A stretch of 64,000 nucleotides of DNA from an uncultured Bacteroidota bacterium. Its GTDB lineage: Bacteria; Bacteroidota; Bacteroidia; Flavobacteriales; Flavobacteriaceae. Positions 34,284-42,849 of the stretch are shown piece by piece. The DNA is taken from assembly GCA_902511755.1 (NCBI GenBank), contig CABXGL010000004.1, forward strand, positions 1 to 64,000, read 5' to 3'. Position 1 is the stretch's first letter, and each line of letters starts with the position of its first letter. The notes under the pieces were generated by a model that was given only the letters and a program-made list of their open reading frames with translations, was not told the DNA's origin and ran no database searches. The position numbers and the translations under genes were made by a program.

Positions 34284-35465
34284 ATGAAAATAGGGATGAT
34301 TATTGACGCCAAATATCCTACAGATCCACGCGTGACTAATGAAGCAAATGCATTAATCAAATCTGGAAATGAAATTTTTTTATTTTGTTTATCATATAAC
34401 AAAAAATTTAAGAAAAGAGAGGTTATTAATGGAATAAATGTCTTTAGATTTTATTGTTCTTGGTTAACATATAAATTATCTGCTCTTGCCTATACATTTC
34501 CCTTTTATAAATGGATTATTTCCAATAAAATAAAAAGATTTATAAAAGAATCTAATATAGAAGTTTTGCATATTCATGATTTACAAATTGCTAGCTCTGT
34601 TTTTAATGCAAACAGATCCTTTAATTTAAATATCACTTTAGATTTACATGAGAATAGACCAGAAATAATGAAATCCTATAAACACGTAAATAGCTTTTTA
34701 GGAAAGATGTTAATTTATCCATCAAAATGGAAAAAAGCAGAGGAGAGGTACTGTAAAAGGTCTAATTTAGTAGTTGTAGTTACTGATTTAGCTAAAAAAG
34801 AATTAGTTGACAGAATCAAAATAGATGAAAGTAAAGTATTGGTCTTTTCAAATTCTGTATCTAAAAGTTTTTATTCTGATTTTAAATTAAATAATCAAAT
34901 CATTGAAAAATATTCTGATTCATTTGTTTTACTTTATTTAGGAAACACATCAAAAAGAAGAGGTTTGGAAACTGTTTTAAAATCTATTCCAAAAATAATT
35001 AAATCTATTTCAAATTTTAAATTAGTAATTGTTGGTTCAAGTTCTTTTGATAAAGAACTTATTAAAATAGTAGAAGAGTATAATATTTCCAAATTTGTTG
35101 ATTTTGAAGGCTGGAAATCAGAAGATTTGTTTCCTTCATATATTAAGGTAGCTGACCTAGGAATTTCTCCATTACATTCTAACTTACATCACGATACTAC
35201 TTATGCAAATAAACTTTTTCAATATATGTCTCTAGGATGTCCAATTTTGTGTAGTGATGTAAAAGCCCAGAAAGCACTTTTAGATGCTTATAATGTTGGT
35301 TTGTTATTTAGAGCAGAAGATTCATCAGATTTAACAGAAAAGCTTCTTAAATTATATTTAAATTTAAGTTTAAGAAATCAGATGAGTGAAAATTGTATTA
35401 ACGCTATTCAAAATCATTTAAATAATGATATTATTTCTAAAGATTTAGTTAAGTATTATGAGTAA
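34284..35465 (+). CDS. GT4-family glycosyltransferase
   Basis: A 393-residue GT-B enzyme. The N-terminal domain opens with KIGMIIDAKYPTDPRVTNEA, with DPRV, common in this GT4 group, and contains HIHDLQIA. The C-terminal domain has LVLLYLGNTSKRRGLETVL-like text and ends with the donor site ADLGISPLHSNLHHDTTYAN and QYMSLGCPILCS, the E-x7-E-like region in modified form. It acts in the cytoplasm, passing an activated sugar to a lipid- or glycan-linked acceptor. Its end overlaps the next glycosyltransferase gene by 8 bases. Confidence 0.87.
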   Translation: MKIGMIIDAKYPTDPRVTNEANALIKSGNEIFLFCLSYNKKFKKREVINGINVFRFYCSWLTYKLSALAYTFPFYKWIISNKIKRFIKESNIEVLHIHDLQIASSVFNANRSFNLNITLDLHENRPEIMKSYKHVNSFLGKMLIYPSKWKKAEERYCKRSNLVVVVTDLAKKELVDRIKIDESKVLVFSNSVSKSFYSDFKLNNQIIEKYSDSFVLLYLGNTSKRRGLETVLKSIPKIIKSISNFKLVIVGSSSFDKELIKIVEEYNISKFVDFEGWKSEDLFPSYIKVADLGISPLHSNLHHDTTYANKLFQYMSLGCPILCSDVKAQKALLDAYNVGLLFRAEDSSDLTEKLLKLYLNLSLRNQMSENCINAIQNHLNNDIISKDLVKYYE

Positions 35466-36711
35466 AACTAAATTGCTTATAATTTCATATTATTGGCCGC
35501 CATCTGGTGGGTCAGGTGTTCAACGCTGGTTAAATTTTTCCAACAACCTTGTTAAAAAAGGTTGGGAGATTACAATTTTTACTGCTAAAAATGCAAATTA
35601 TCCAATTATTGATAATGGACTTAACAGTATTGTAGATAAATCTATAAAGGTTTTTAGAATACCTATTTTTGAACCAACTCATTTTTTTAAAAAAAATAAT
35701 TCAGATCATATTAATTCATCTAGTTCTATTAAGAAATTTATTTTATGGATTAGAGCAAACATTTTTTTTCCTGATTCAAGAATGTTTTGGATTAAAAAGG
35801 TTACAAAAAAGGCATCTAATTACATAAAACAAAATGATATCAATTGTTTAATAACTACTGCACCTCCTTTTAGCACCCATATTATAGGGTTAAAAATTAA
35901 AAGAAATACTAACATAAAATGGATTTCTGACTTTAGAGATCCATGGTCAGATTTTTTTCAGTTTAAACTTCTTCCTATGACATCAAATCAAAGAATTAAA
36001 CATTCCAGTTTTGAAAATAAATGTTTAAGTTTTTCAGATGCAGTAATTACAACTTCCCCTTCTTTAACCAAAAGATATTTAGTAATTAATTCTAACTCAC
36101 ATACTATAACTAATGGTTTTAATTCGTTTAAAAAAAATATAGAAACAGAAAAGTTTTTAATAATGTATTCTGGGGTGATGAAATCAATTCAAAATCCAAA
36201 AAATCTCTGGAAAGTATTAAAAGAAATATGCATTGAAGATCAAGATTTTTCTAATGACTTAATGGTTAGATTTATAGGAGATTTTCATAATGAAATATCT
36301 GAAAATGATGATATAAAGCTAATTGAATCAAAAGTTAAATTTGAAAGGTATATAGAAAAATCAAAACTTGATATTGAAATGTCTAAGGCAAATGTTTTGG
36401 TTTTAGCTAGTGTTAATTTGAATGATGTAAATAATATTATTCCTGGGAAGTTGTTTTATTACTTTTCTTTTAAACGTCCAATTATTGCATTTTCTAATTT
36501 AAATAGTGATGTTTCTTATATTATAAGTAAATCTAAAACTGGTAAAGTATTTGATTTTATGAATCATGTTGATTTAAAAAATCATATTTTAGAACTTTAT
36601 TCAGACTATAGGTCAAAAACAAATAATTTTATTCCTTCGGGATTAGCATCTTATTCATATAAAAATTTATCTGAAAATATAGATGCATTACTAAAAAAAA
36701 CAATTAATTAA
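35458..36711 (+). CDS. GT4-like glycosyltransferase
   Basis: A 417-residue GT-B enzyme of the group that opens with LLIISYYWPPSGGSGVQRW, a clear glycine loop of bacterial GT4-like proteins with an N-terminal DUF1972/GT4 type. Other features are WISDFRDPWSDFF in the middle, the start of the linker, and FLIMYSGVMKSIQNPKNL in the C-terminal domain, with IPGKLFYYFSFKRPIIAFSN as the donor-binding part. It lies between another glycosyltransferase and the flippase, overlapping the first by 8 bases and the second by one. The sugar is not known. Confidence 0.87.
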   Translation: MSKTKLLIISYYWPPSGGSGVQRWLNFSNNLVKKGWEITIFTAKNANYPIIDNGLNSIVDKSIKVFRIPIFEPTHFFKKNNSDHINSSSSIKKFILWIRANIFFPDSRMFWIKKVTKKASNYIKQNDINCLITTAPPFSTHIIGLKIKRNTNIKWISDFRDPWSDFFQFKLLPMTSNQRIKHSSFENKCLSFSDAVITTSPSLTKRYLVINSNSHTITNGFNSFKKNIETEKFLIMYSGVMKSIQNPKNLWKVLKEICIEDQDFSNDLMVRFIGDFHNEISENDDIKLIESKVKFERYIEKSKLDIEMSKANVLVLASVNLNDVNNIIPGKLFYYFSFKRPIIAFSNLNSDVSYIISKSKTGKVFDFMNHVDLKNHILELYSDYRSKTNNFIPSGLASYSYKNLSENIDALLKKTIN

Positions 36712-38165
36712 TGGGGATAGTAATTAAGCAAACTTCTAGAAATATATTTACAATTTCTATTGCTTTGTTAATAGGAGCAGTCAATACCCTTTATTTCTAT
36801 CCAGAATTTTTAAAAGACAAGTATTATGGTCTTGTTGTATTCTTATTAGCTACATCAAATCTATTACAACCATTAATGTCACTTGGTGCACAGCATACAA
36901 TAATCAAATTTTATAGTTCATTTAAAGATAAAAAATCAAAAGATAGCTTTCTTTCAAGTATTATTTTTATTCCTTTAATTGTTATTATTCCAGTTACATT
37001 TTTAGTAATTCAGGTACATGATATTATAGGCAATTTTTTATCCATGCAAAACCCAATTATTGAATCTTATGTTTGGGTAATTTTTTTAGTTGCATTTGCA
37101 ACTTCATATTTTGAAGTTTTTTATGCATGGTCAAGAGTTCAGTTGAAATCTGTATTTGGAAATGCTTTAAAAGAAATTTATCCAAGAGTTTCTGTTTTAA
37201 TTCTACTCATTTTAGTTTCAATAAACCTAATAAATAAAGAAGATTTTGTATGGTGGCTGACTGGTTTGTATTATTTGAGACTCTTAATAATGATTGTTTA
37301 TTCATTTTCATTATATATTCCAAAATTTTCATTAACAATACCCGAAAATTTTAAAGAAATTATATCATATTCGATTTACATCCTATTAGCGGGTTCAGCT
37401 GCAAGTTTATTAATAGATATTGATAAATATATGATTCCACAAAAAGAAGCTATATCTCAAACTGCTTATTATGCTGTTGCTGTTTTTATAGCAACAGTTG
37501 TTGAAATTCCTGGTAGAGCAATGTTTCAAATATTAAATCCAATGGTTGCAAAAGCAATTAATAATAATGATTTTAAAGATCTTGATAGTTTATATAAAAA
37601 GAGTTCTACAAATCTTTTAATTATTTGTGGCTTTTTCTTTCTTCTAATAAACCTAAACATTGTTTCTTTTTATGATTTAATGAATAATCAATATTACTCT
37701 GATGCTATTTGGGTCGTTTTAATTATTTCTTGTGCTAAATTAGTTCAGATGAGCTTTGGATGTGGTCCAGCTATTTTAGCAACCTCAAGCTTCTACAAGA
37801 TTACATTGCCATTTTCAATATTTATGGCTGTTTCCGTATATCTTTTAAATGATTATTTAATTGATATTTATGGGATAAATGGCGCTGCTATTTCAACACT
37901 TATTGTTTTATTTGTTTTTACAATATTAAAAGTTATCTATATAAATCATAAATTAAAAATTCATCCTTATAATTATAATACAATTAAAATTATTGCACTT
38001 ATATTATTAATTTATTTAATATTTAATTATATAACTTTTAAATTTTCTCCAATACTGGATATTGCTTTAAAAAGTGTTATAATTTCAATTTCATATATAG
38101 GTTTAGTATATTTTTTACGCCTTTCTGAAACAATAAATAGAACGATTAATAGTATAATTAAATAA
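36711..38165 (+). CDS. Polysaccharide flippase (Wzx/MOP-type)
   Basis: A 484-residue membrane protein with fourteen predicted helices. It belongs to the polysaccharide biosynthesis (MOP flippase) family: TSRNIFTISIALLIGAVNTLYFYP at the N-terminus, then pairs of helices, and YGINGAAISTLIVLF near the end, a usual Wzx motif. It moves a lipid-linked glycan across the inner membrane. It begins in the stop codon of the GT4 gene and is the last gene of the cluster; it overlaps the end of convergent uvrA by 8 bases. No polymerase or ligase gene is seen next to it. Confidence 0.88.
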   Translation: MGIVIKQTSRNIFTISIALLIGAVNTLYFYPEFLKDKYYGLVVFLLATSNLLQPLMSLGAQHTIIKFYSSFKDKKSKDSFLSSIIFIPLIVIIPVTFLVIQVHDIIGNFLSMQNPIIESYVWVIFLVAFATSYFEVFYAWSRVQLKSVFGNALKEIYPRVSVLILLILVSINLINKEDFVWWLTGLYYLRLLIMIVYSFSLYIPKFSLTIPENFKEIISYSIYILLAGSAASLLIDIDKYMIPQKEAISQTAYYAVAVFIATVVEIPGRAMFQILNPMVAKAINNNDFKDLDSLYKKSSTNLLIICGFFFLLINLNIVSFYDLMNNQYYSDAIWVVLIISCAKLVQMSFGCGPAILATSSFYKITLPFSIFMAVSVYLLNDYLIDIYGINGAAISTLIVLFVFTILKVIYINHKLKIHPYNYNTIKIIALILLIYLIFNYITFKFSPILDIALKSVIISISYIGLVYFLRLSETINRTINSIIK

Positions 38166-40920
38166 ACATTTTTTCCTTAAGAAAAGGAGAGATCTTTGAT
38201 TTATTTTCTTTTATTAGTTGTTCAGGGGATCCTTCAAAAATTACTTGTCCTCCTTTATTTCCGCCACCTAATCCTAGATCGATTATGTGATCTGCATTCT
38301 TTATTAGATCCACGTTGTGTTCAACAACTATAATTGAATGTCCATTATCTAATAGTGAATTAAAAGATTTTAAAAGTTTTTTAATATCATGAAAGTGTAA
38401 ACCTGTTGTAGGTTCATCAAAAATGAATAGGGTCTTATTTTTATTTTCACCTTTTAATAAAAATGTTGCTAATTTTATTCTTTGTGCCTCTCCGCCTGAA
38501 AGAGTAGAGGAGGCTTGACCAAGCTGAACATATCCCATTCCTACATCCTTTAAAGGTTTAATTTTTTTTACTATTCTACTTTGATTATATTTTGAAAAAA
38601 AATCAATACTTTGATCAACAGTCATTTTTAAAACATCATCAATGTTTTTTTCTTCAAATTTTACTCTTAATACCTCACTTTTAAATCTTTTACCTTTACA
38701 TATTTCACATGTAAGGTTTACATCAGCCATAAATTGCATTTCAATTTTAACTGTACCCTCGCCTTTACATGTTTCACATCTTCCTCCGTCAACATTAAAA
38801 GAGAAATGTTTAGCTTTATAATAATTAGCTTTTGAAAGTTTTTGAGATGCAAATAAATTTCTTATATCATCATATGCCTTTAAATATGTAACTGGATTAG
38901 ATCTTGAAGAAAGTCCAATGGGATTTTGATCAACATATTCTACTTCTTCAATTTTATTTAAATCACCATTTAATTCATCAAACTGACCAGGTTTTTCTTT
39001 AAATATTCCTTTGTCTTTTAATATAGCAGGGTACAATATTTTTTTTACTAGAGTTGTTTTTCCACTTCCTGATACACCTGTTACAGCTGTAAGATTGTTT
39101 AATGGAAAACCAACAGAAATATTTTTAAGATTATTTTCTCTAGCACCTTTTATATAGATTTTTCCAGATGAATATCTTCTTTTTATTGGAACCTTTATTC
39201 TTTCAATATTGTTTAAATATTTTGATGTTAGACTTTTAGATTTTAAAATTTCCTTTATTGTTCCTTGGGCAACAATCTTTCCTCCATTTGATCCTGCTTC
39301 AGGACCAATATCAATAATTTGATCGGCAGATTTCATTATATCTTCATCATGTTCTACAACTAAAACTGTATTTCCAATATCTTTTAATTTAATTAATATT
39401 TGAATAAGCTTTTTAGTGTCTTTTGGATGAAGCCCAATACTTGGTTCATCTAGCACATATAATGAACTTACCAACGAGCTGCCTAATGAATTTGCTAGAT
39501 TAATTCTTTGAGATTCTCCACCTGATAAAGTATTAGATCTCCTATTTAATGTTAGATAACTTAGCCCTACGTTACATATAAAATTTAATCTATTATTGAT
39601 TTCTTTTCTTATTCTTTTTGAAAGTTTTTTTTGATATTCAGAAAGTTTCAATTCATTCATAAAATCTAATAACTTATCAATTGGTAATTCTACTAGATCA
39701 ATTATTGATTTATTATTAATTTTTACAAACGAGGCCTCTTTTTTTAATCTTTTTCCATTACAAAGATTACACTTTGTTTTTCCTCTATATCTTGACAACA
39801 TCACCCTGTTTTGAATTTTATAACTTTTAGATTCTAATTTTTTGAAAAAAGAGTTTATACCTTTAAAATAACTGTTTCCGTTCCATAATGTATTTTTTTG
39901 ATTTTCAGTTAATTTAAAGTATGGTTTATGAATAGGAAAGTTAAAATATTGAGAATTTTTAATTAATTCATTTTTATATCTCCTCAATTTTTTACCTCTC
40001 CAAGGAGCTATAGCATCTTCATAAATAGATAGTCCATTATTAGGAATTACAAGTTCTTCATCAATACCTATAACATCTCCATAGCCTCCACATTGTGAAC
40101 ATGCACCAACTGGATTGTTGAAACTAAATAGATATTCATTTGGCTCTAAAAATTTAATACCATCTAACTCATACTTATTATTGAAAAAATATTTTTTATT
40201 AGTCGTTATGTTTTTAATGTATATTTCACCATTTCCTTCAAAAAACCCTAATTCAATAGAGTCAGACAATCTATTGATATAGTCTTTATCATCTTTATAA
40301 ATAGATCTATCGATTATTAAATGAAATTTTTTTGAAGTAATTCTTTTTATATCCTCAATTTTTTTAATATCTCCGTTTATTAAGATTCTTGCAAAACCTT
40401 GTTTTTTTAACATTTCAAGAATATTATTGCTATTCTCTTTTAAAGAAAGAATTAAAAATTTATCCTTTTCATTAAAATTTTTAATAGTTTTTAAAACAGT
40501 TTCAATATTATCCTTTTTAACTTCATTATTTGAAATAGGTGAATAGGTCATTCCAATTCTTGCAAATAATAATTTTAAATAATCATAAACTTCAGAACTT
40601 GTTCCAACAGTTGATCTAGGGTTTGAGTTGTTTACTTTTTGCTCAATTGCAATTGCAGGAGAAATTCCTATAATCTTATCTACTTTTGGTTTGTTAAGTT
40701 TCCCTAAAAATTGTCGTGCATAAGAAGATAAACTTTCGATGTACCTTCTTTGTCCTTCAGCATAAAGGGTGTCAAAAGCTAAACTAGACTTACCAGATCC
40801 AGAGAGACCAGTTAAAACAATTAACTTGTTTTTAGGTATATCTAAGTCTATGTTTTTAAGATTGTGCATTCTTGCACCTCTAATTTTAATAAAATCTTGA
40901 TCTAAATGGATGTTTTTCAA
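38158..40920 (-). CDS. uvrA: Excinuclease ABC subunit A
   Basis: A 920-residue UvrA with two ABC modules. The first has GLSGSGKSSLAFDTLYAEGQ and a zinc finger CSQCGG and CNLCNG; the second has GVSGSGKTTLVKKILYPA and CETCKGEG and CEICKGKRF. Signature motifs are LSGGESQRINLA and LSGGEAQRIKLA. It finds bulky DNA lesions with UvrB for nucleotide excision repair. The start codon appears to be TTG, with an in-frame stop seven codons before it and no ATG near, so the choice is firm. Its 3' end overlaps the flippase gene by 8 bases. The composition is very AT-rich (10 G or C in the line at 39661). Confidence 0.97.
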   Translation of the reverse strand: MKNIHLDQDFIKIRGARMHNLKNIDLDIPKNKLIVLTGLSGSGKSSLAFDTLYAEGQRRYIESLSSYARQFLGKLNKPKVDKIIGISPAIAIEQKVNNSNPRSTVGTSSEVYDYLKLLFARIGMTYSPISNNEVKKDNIETVLKTIKNFNEKDKFLILSLKENSNNILEMLKKQGFARILINGDIKKIEDIKRITSKKFHLIIDRSIYKDDKDYINRLSDSIELGFFEGNGEIYIKNITTNKKYFFNNKYELDGIKFLEPNEYLFSFNNPVGACSQCGGYGDVIGIDEELVIPNNGLSIYEDAIAPWRGKKLRRYKNELIKNSQYFNFPIHKPYFKLTENQKNTLWNGNSYFKGINSFFKKLESKSYKIQNRVMLSRYRGKTKCNLCNGKRLKKEASFVKINNKSIIDLVELPIDKLLDFMNELKLSEYQKKLSKRIRKEINNRLNFICNVGLSYLTLNRRSNTLSGGESQRINLANSLGSSLVSSLYVLDEPSIGLHPKDTKKLIQILIKLKDIGNTVLVVEHDEDIMKSADQIIDIGPEAGSNGGKIVAQGTIKEILKSKSLTSKYLNNIERIKVPIKRRYSSGKIYIKGARENNLKNISVGFPLNNLTAVTGVSGSGKTTLVKKILYPAILKDKGIFKEKPGQFDELNGDLNKIEEVEYVDQNPIGLSSRSNPVTYLKAYDDIRNLFASQKLSKANYYKAKHFSFNVDGGRCETCKGEGTVKIEMQFMADVNLTCEICKGKRFKSEVLRVKFEEKNIDDVLKMTVDQSIDFFSKYNQSRIVKKIKPLKDVGMGYVQLGQASSTLSGGEAQRIKLATFLLKGENKNKTLFIFDEPTTGLHFHDIKKLLKSFNSLLDNGHSIIVVEHNVDLIKNADHIIDLGLGGGNKGGQVIFEGSPEQLIKENKSKISPFLKEKMFI

Positions 40921-41010
40921 AATGACAAAAAATCAATCTATAAATATAGGTTTTAAATGATTTTTTTAACTACTAAACATTAAACAATTTAATATTTAAA
41001 ATGATTTTAC

Positions 41011-41018
41011 TAAATTTG
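41011..41018 (+). promoter_or_regulatory. Possible -7 box of the ECF sigma gene
   Basis: TAAATTTG fits TAnnTTTG about 88 bases before the ATG at 41106. The expected -33 TTG is only TTA. The position in a 185-base divergent spacer supports a promoter, but the match is partial. Confidence 0.35.
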
Positions 41019-41105
41019 AGTATAACATAAATAATCAGCCTATACCTGAAACCTACTTTTTTATATTGAAATAATAGAAATTAAATTTAATTTAAAATTT
41101 AGGTT

Positions 41106-41702
41106 ATGGTTAATTATGTAGATGATTCTGTCCTTCTTGACAGATTTAAATCCGGAAACAATAATTCTTTTCATTCACTTTTTTTAAGACATAAAAAAAG
41201 AATTTTTAATTATATAAACTCAAAAGTATTAGATGTGGATATCTCTAATGATATTTTACAAGAAACTTTTATTAAGGTCTTTAAAATTATAAGAAAAGGA
41301 TCTTACAATGAACAGGGTAAGTTTTTACCATGGATATTAAGAATTTCACATAATCTAGTAATGGATCATTTTAGATACAAGAAACGTTCTAAAATGATTT
41401 ATGAGAAAGACTTATACTATACTTTTTCAAATATTAAGTCATCAGATGATTCATTTAAAGAAAAAATAATTTCAGATAAAACATTATCTAAGACACTATC
41501 TAAAATGATAGATCAACTACCTGAAACACAAAAAGAAATTGTCAAATTAAGATTTTTTGAAAATTTGAGTTTTAAAGAAATAGCTGAGATGAATAATATA
41601 TCTATTAATACAGCTTTAGGAAGAGTTAGATATTCTCTTAATAATCTTAGAAAAACAATGGATAAGTCCTCTTTAAAAACTGAATTAATGGAATTAGTTT
41701 AG
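41106..41702 (+). CDS. ECF-type RNA polymerase sigma factor
   Basis: A 198-residue sigma-70-family factor. Region 2 covers about residues 25-95 (LFLRHKKRIFNYINSK, then NDILQETFIKVFKII, and PWILRISHNLVMDHFRYKKR). Region 4 near residues 135-185 has LPETQKEIVKLRFFENLSF and KEIAEMNNISINTALGRVR, the helix-turn-helix. No anti-sigma gene is seen next to it: the neighbour is nth, convergent, with two bases between stop codons. Such orphan ECF factors are common in flavobacteria. The regulated genes cannot be told here. Confidence 0.92.
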   Translation: MVNYVDDSVLLDRFKSGNNNSFHSLFLRHKKRIFNYINSKVLDVDISNDILQETFIKVFKIIRKGSYNEQGKFLPWILRISHNLVMDHFRYKKRSKMIYEKDLYYTFSNIKSSDDSFKEKIISDKTLSKTLSKMIDQLPETQKEIVKLRFFENLSFKEIAEMNNISINTALGRVRYSLNNLRKTMDKSSLKTELMELV

Positions 41703-41704
41703 AA

Positions 41705-42352
41705 TTATATAGAGTTTTTTTTAATAAAAGATTTTCTTCCAATTTTTTGAGTAATTATATCAGTTTTAATATTCCATCCTCTAGCAGGAGAAAAATTTCT
41801 TCCATACCATATAATTTGTAAATGAAGTTTATTCCATAAATTTTTAGGAAAAATTCTTTTAGCATCCTTTTCAGTAGTTTTTACATTTTTCCCACTAGAC
41901 ATTCCCCATCGATACATCAATCTATGGATATGAGTATCTACTGGAAATGTAGGAATACCAAATGCCTGTGCCATAACAACACTTGCTGTTTTATGTCCAA
42001 CTGAAGGTAAGGCTTCAAGATCTTCAAAATTCTTAGGAACTTTTCCGTCATGTTTATCAATCAATATTTTAGATAATCCATAAATCCCCTTTGATTTCAT
42101 TGGAGATAAACCAACGGGTTTAATTATTTGTCTTATTTCATCAATAGATAATTTAATCATATCAAATGGATTATCAGCTTTTGAAAAAAGTAAGGGTGTT
42201 ATTTTGTTGACTCCAACATCAGTACTTTGTGCAGATAATAAGACAGCAATTAGAAGAGTATAAGGGTCTTTATGATCTAAAGGAATAGGAACCTCTGGAA
42301 ATAGAAGTTCTAGTGTTTCAATTATATAATTTACTCTATCTTTTTTATTCAT
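41705..42352 (-). CDS. nth: Endonuclease III without cysteines
   Basis: A 215-residue HhH-GPD DNA glycosylase of the Nth type. The catalytic Lys is in the HhH motif (ALPSVGHKTASVVM) and the catalytic Asp in PVDTHIHRLMYRWG. The C-terminal region where Nth usually has the C-x6-C-x2-C-x5-C iron-sulfur loop reads GRNFSPARGWNIKTD; the whole protein contains no Cys. So the enzyme can do base excision but cannot hold a 4Fe-4S cluster. It is convergent with the sigma factor gene and diverges from the peroxiredoxin gene (35 bases). The glycosylase role is firm. Confidence 0.9.
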   Translation of the reverse strand: MNKKDRVNYIIETLELLFPEVPIPLDHKDPYTLLIAVLLSAQSTDVGVNKITPLLFSKADNPFDMIKLSIDEIRQIIKPVGLSPMKSKGIYGLSKILIDKHDGKVPKNFEDLEALPSVGHKTASVVMAQAFGIPTFPVDTHIHRLMYRWGMSSGKNVKTTEKDAKRIFPKNLWNKLHLQIIWYGRNFSPARGWNIKTDIITQKIGRKSFIKKNSI

Positions 42353-42387
42353 TTTAATTATTTAAATTTACTACAAAAATATATCAT

Positions 42388-42846
42388 ATGGCTTTATTAA
42401 AAGTGGGAGATAAAATTCCAAATTTTTCATGTTTTGATGACAAAGAAAATTTAATTACAAATAAAGATTTAATTGGTAAGAAAACAATAATTTTTTTCTA
42501 TCCAAGAGCTAACACACCTGGTTGTACTGCTCAGGCTTGTAACTTGTCAGAAAATTATTCTGAATTATCTAAAGTGGGTTTCACTATAATTGGAGTTAGT
42601 GCAGATAAAGTCAAATCTCAATCTTCTTTTTCAAGTAAGTTTGGAGGTTTCCCTTATCCATTGTTAGCAGATACTGAAAAAAAATTAATTAATGCTTTTG
42701 GGGTTTGGGGAATGAAAAAATTTATGGGAAAAGATTATGAAGGTATATTGAGAACTACATTTATAGTAGATGAAAATTTAATAATTACTAGAGTTATTGA
42801 AAAAGTAAAAACTAAAGACCATACAAAACAAATATTGGAGGAATAA
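42388..42846 (+). CDS. bcp: Thioredoxin-dependent thiol peroxidase (BCP-type peroxiredoxin)
   Basis: A 152-residue peroxiredoxin of the BCP/PrxQ group. The peroxidatic Cys46 is in YPRANTPGCTAQAC and the resolving Cys51 follows five residues later, as in atypical two-Cys BCP enzymes. IGVSADKVKSQSSFSSKF is typical of the family. It reduces peroxides in the cytoplasm with electrons from thioredoxin. It is one of the few stress genes here and is divergent from nth, so a joint oxidative-damage setting is possible. Its stop is three bases from the stop of the convergent gene. Confidence 0.93.
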   Translation: MALLKVGDKIPNFSCFDDKENLITNKDLIGKKTIIFFYPRANTPGCTAQACNLSENYSELSKVGFTIIGVSADKVKSQSSFSSKFGGFPYPLLADTEKKLINAFGVWGMKKFMGKDYEGILRTTFIVDENLIITRVIEKVKTKDHTKQILEE

Positions 42847-42849
42847 TTT

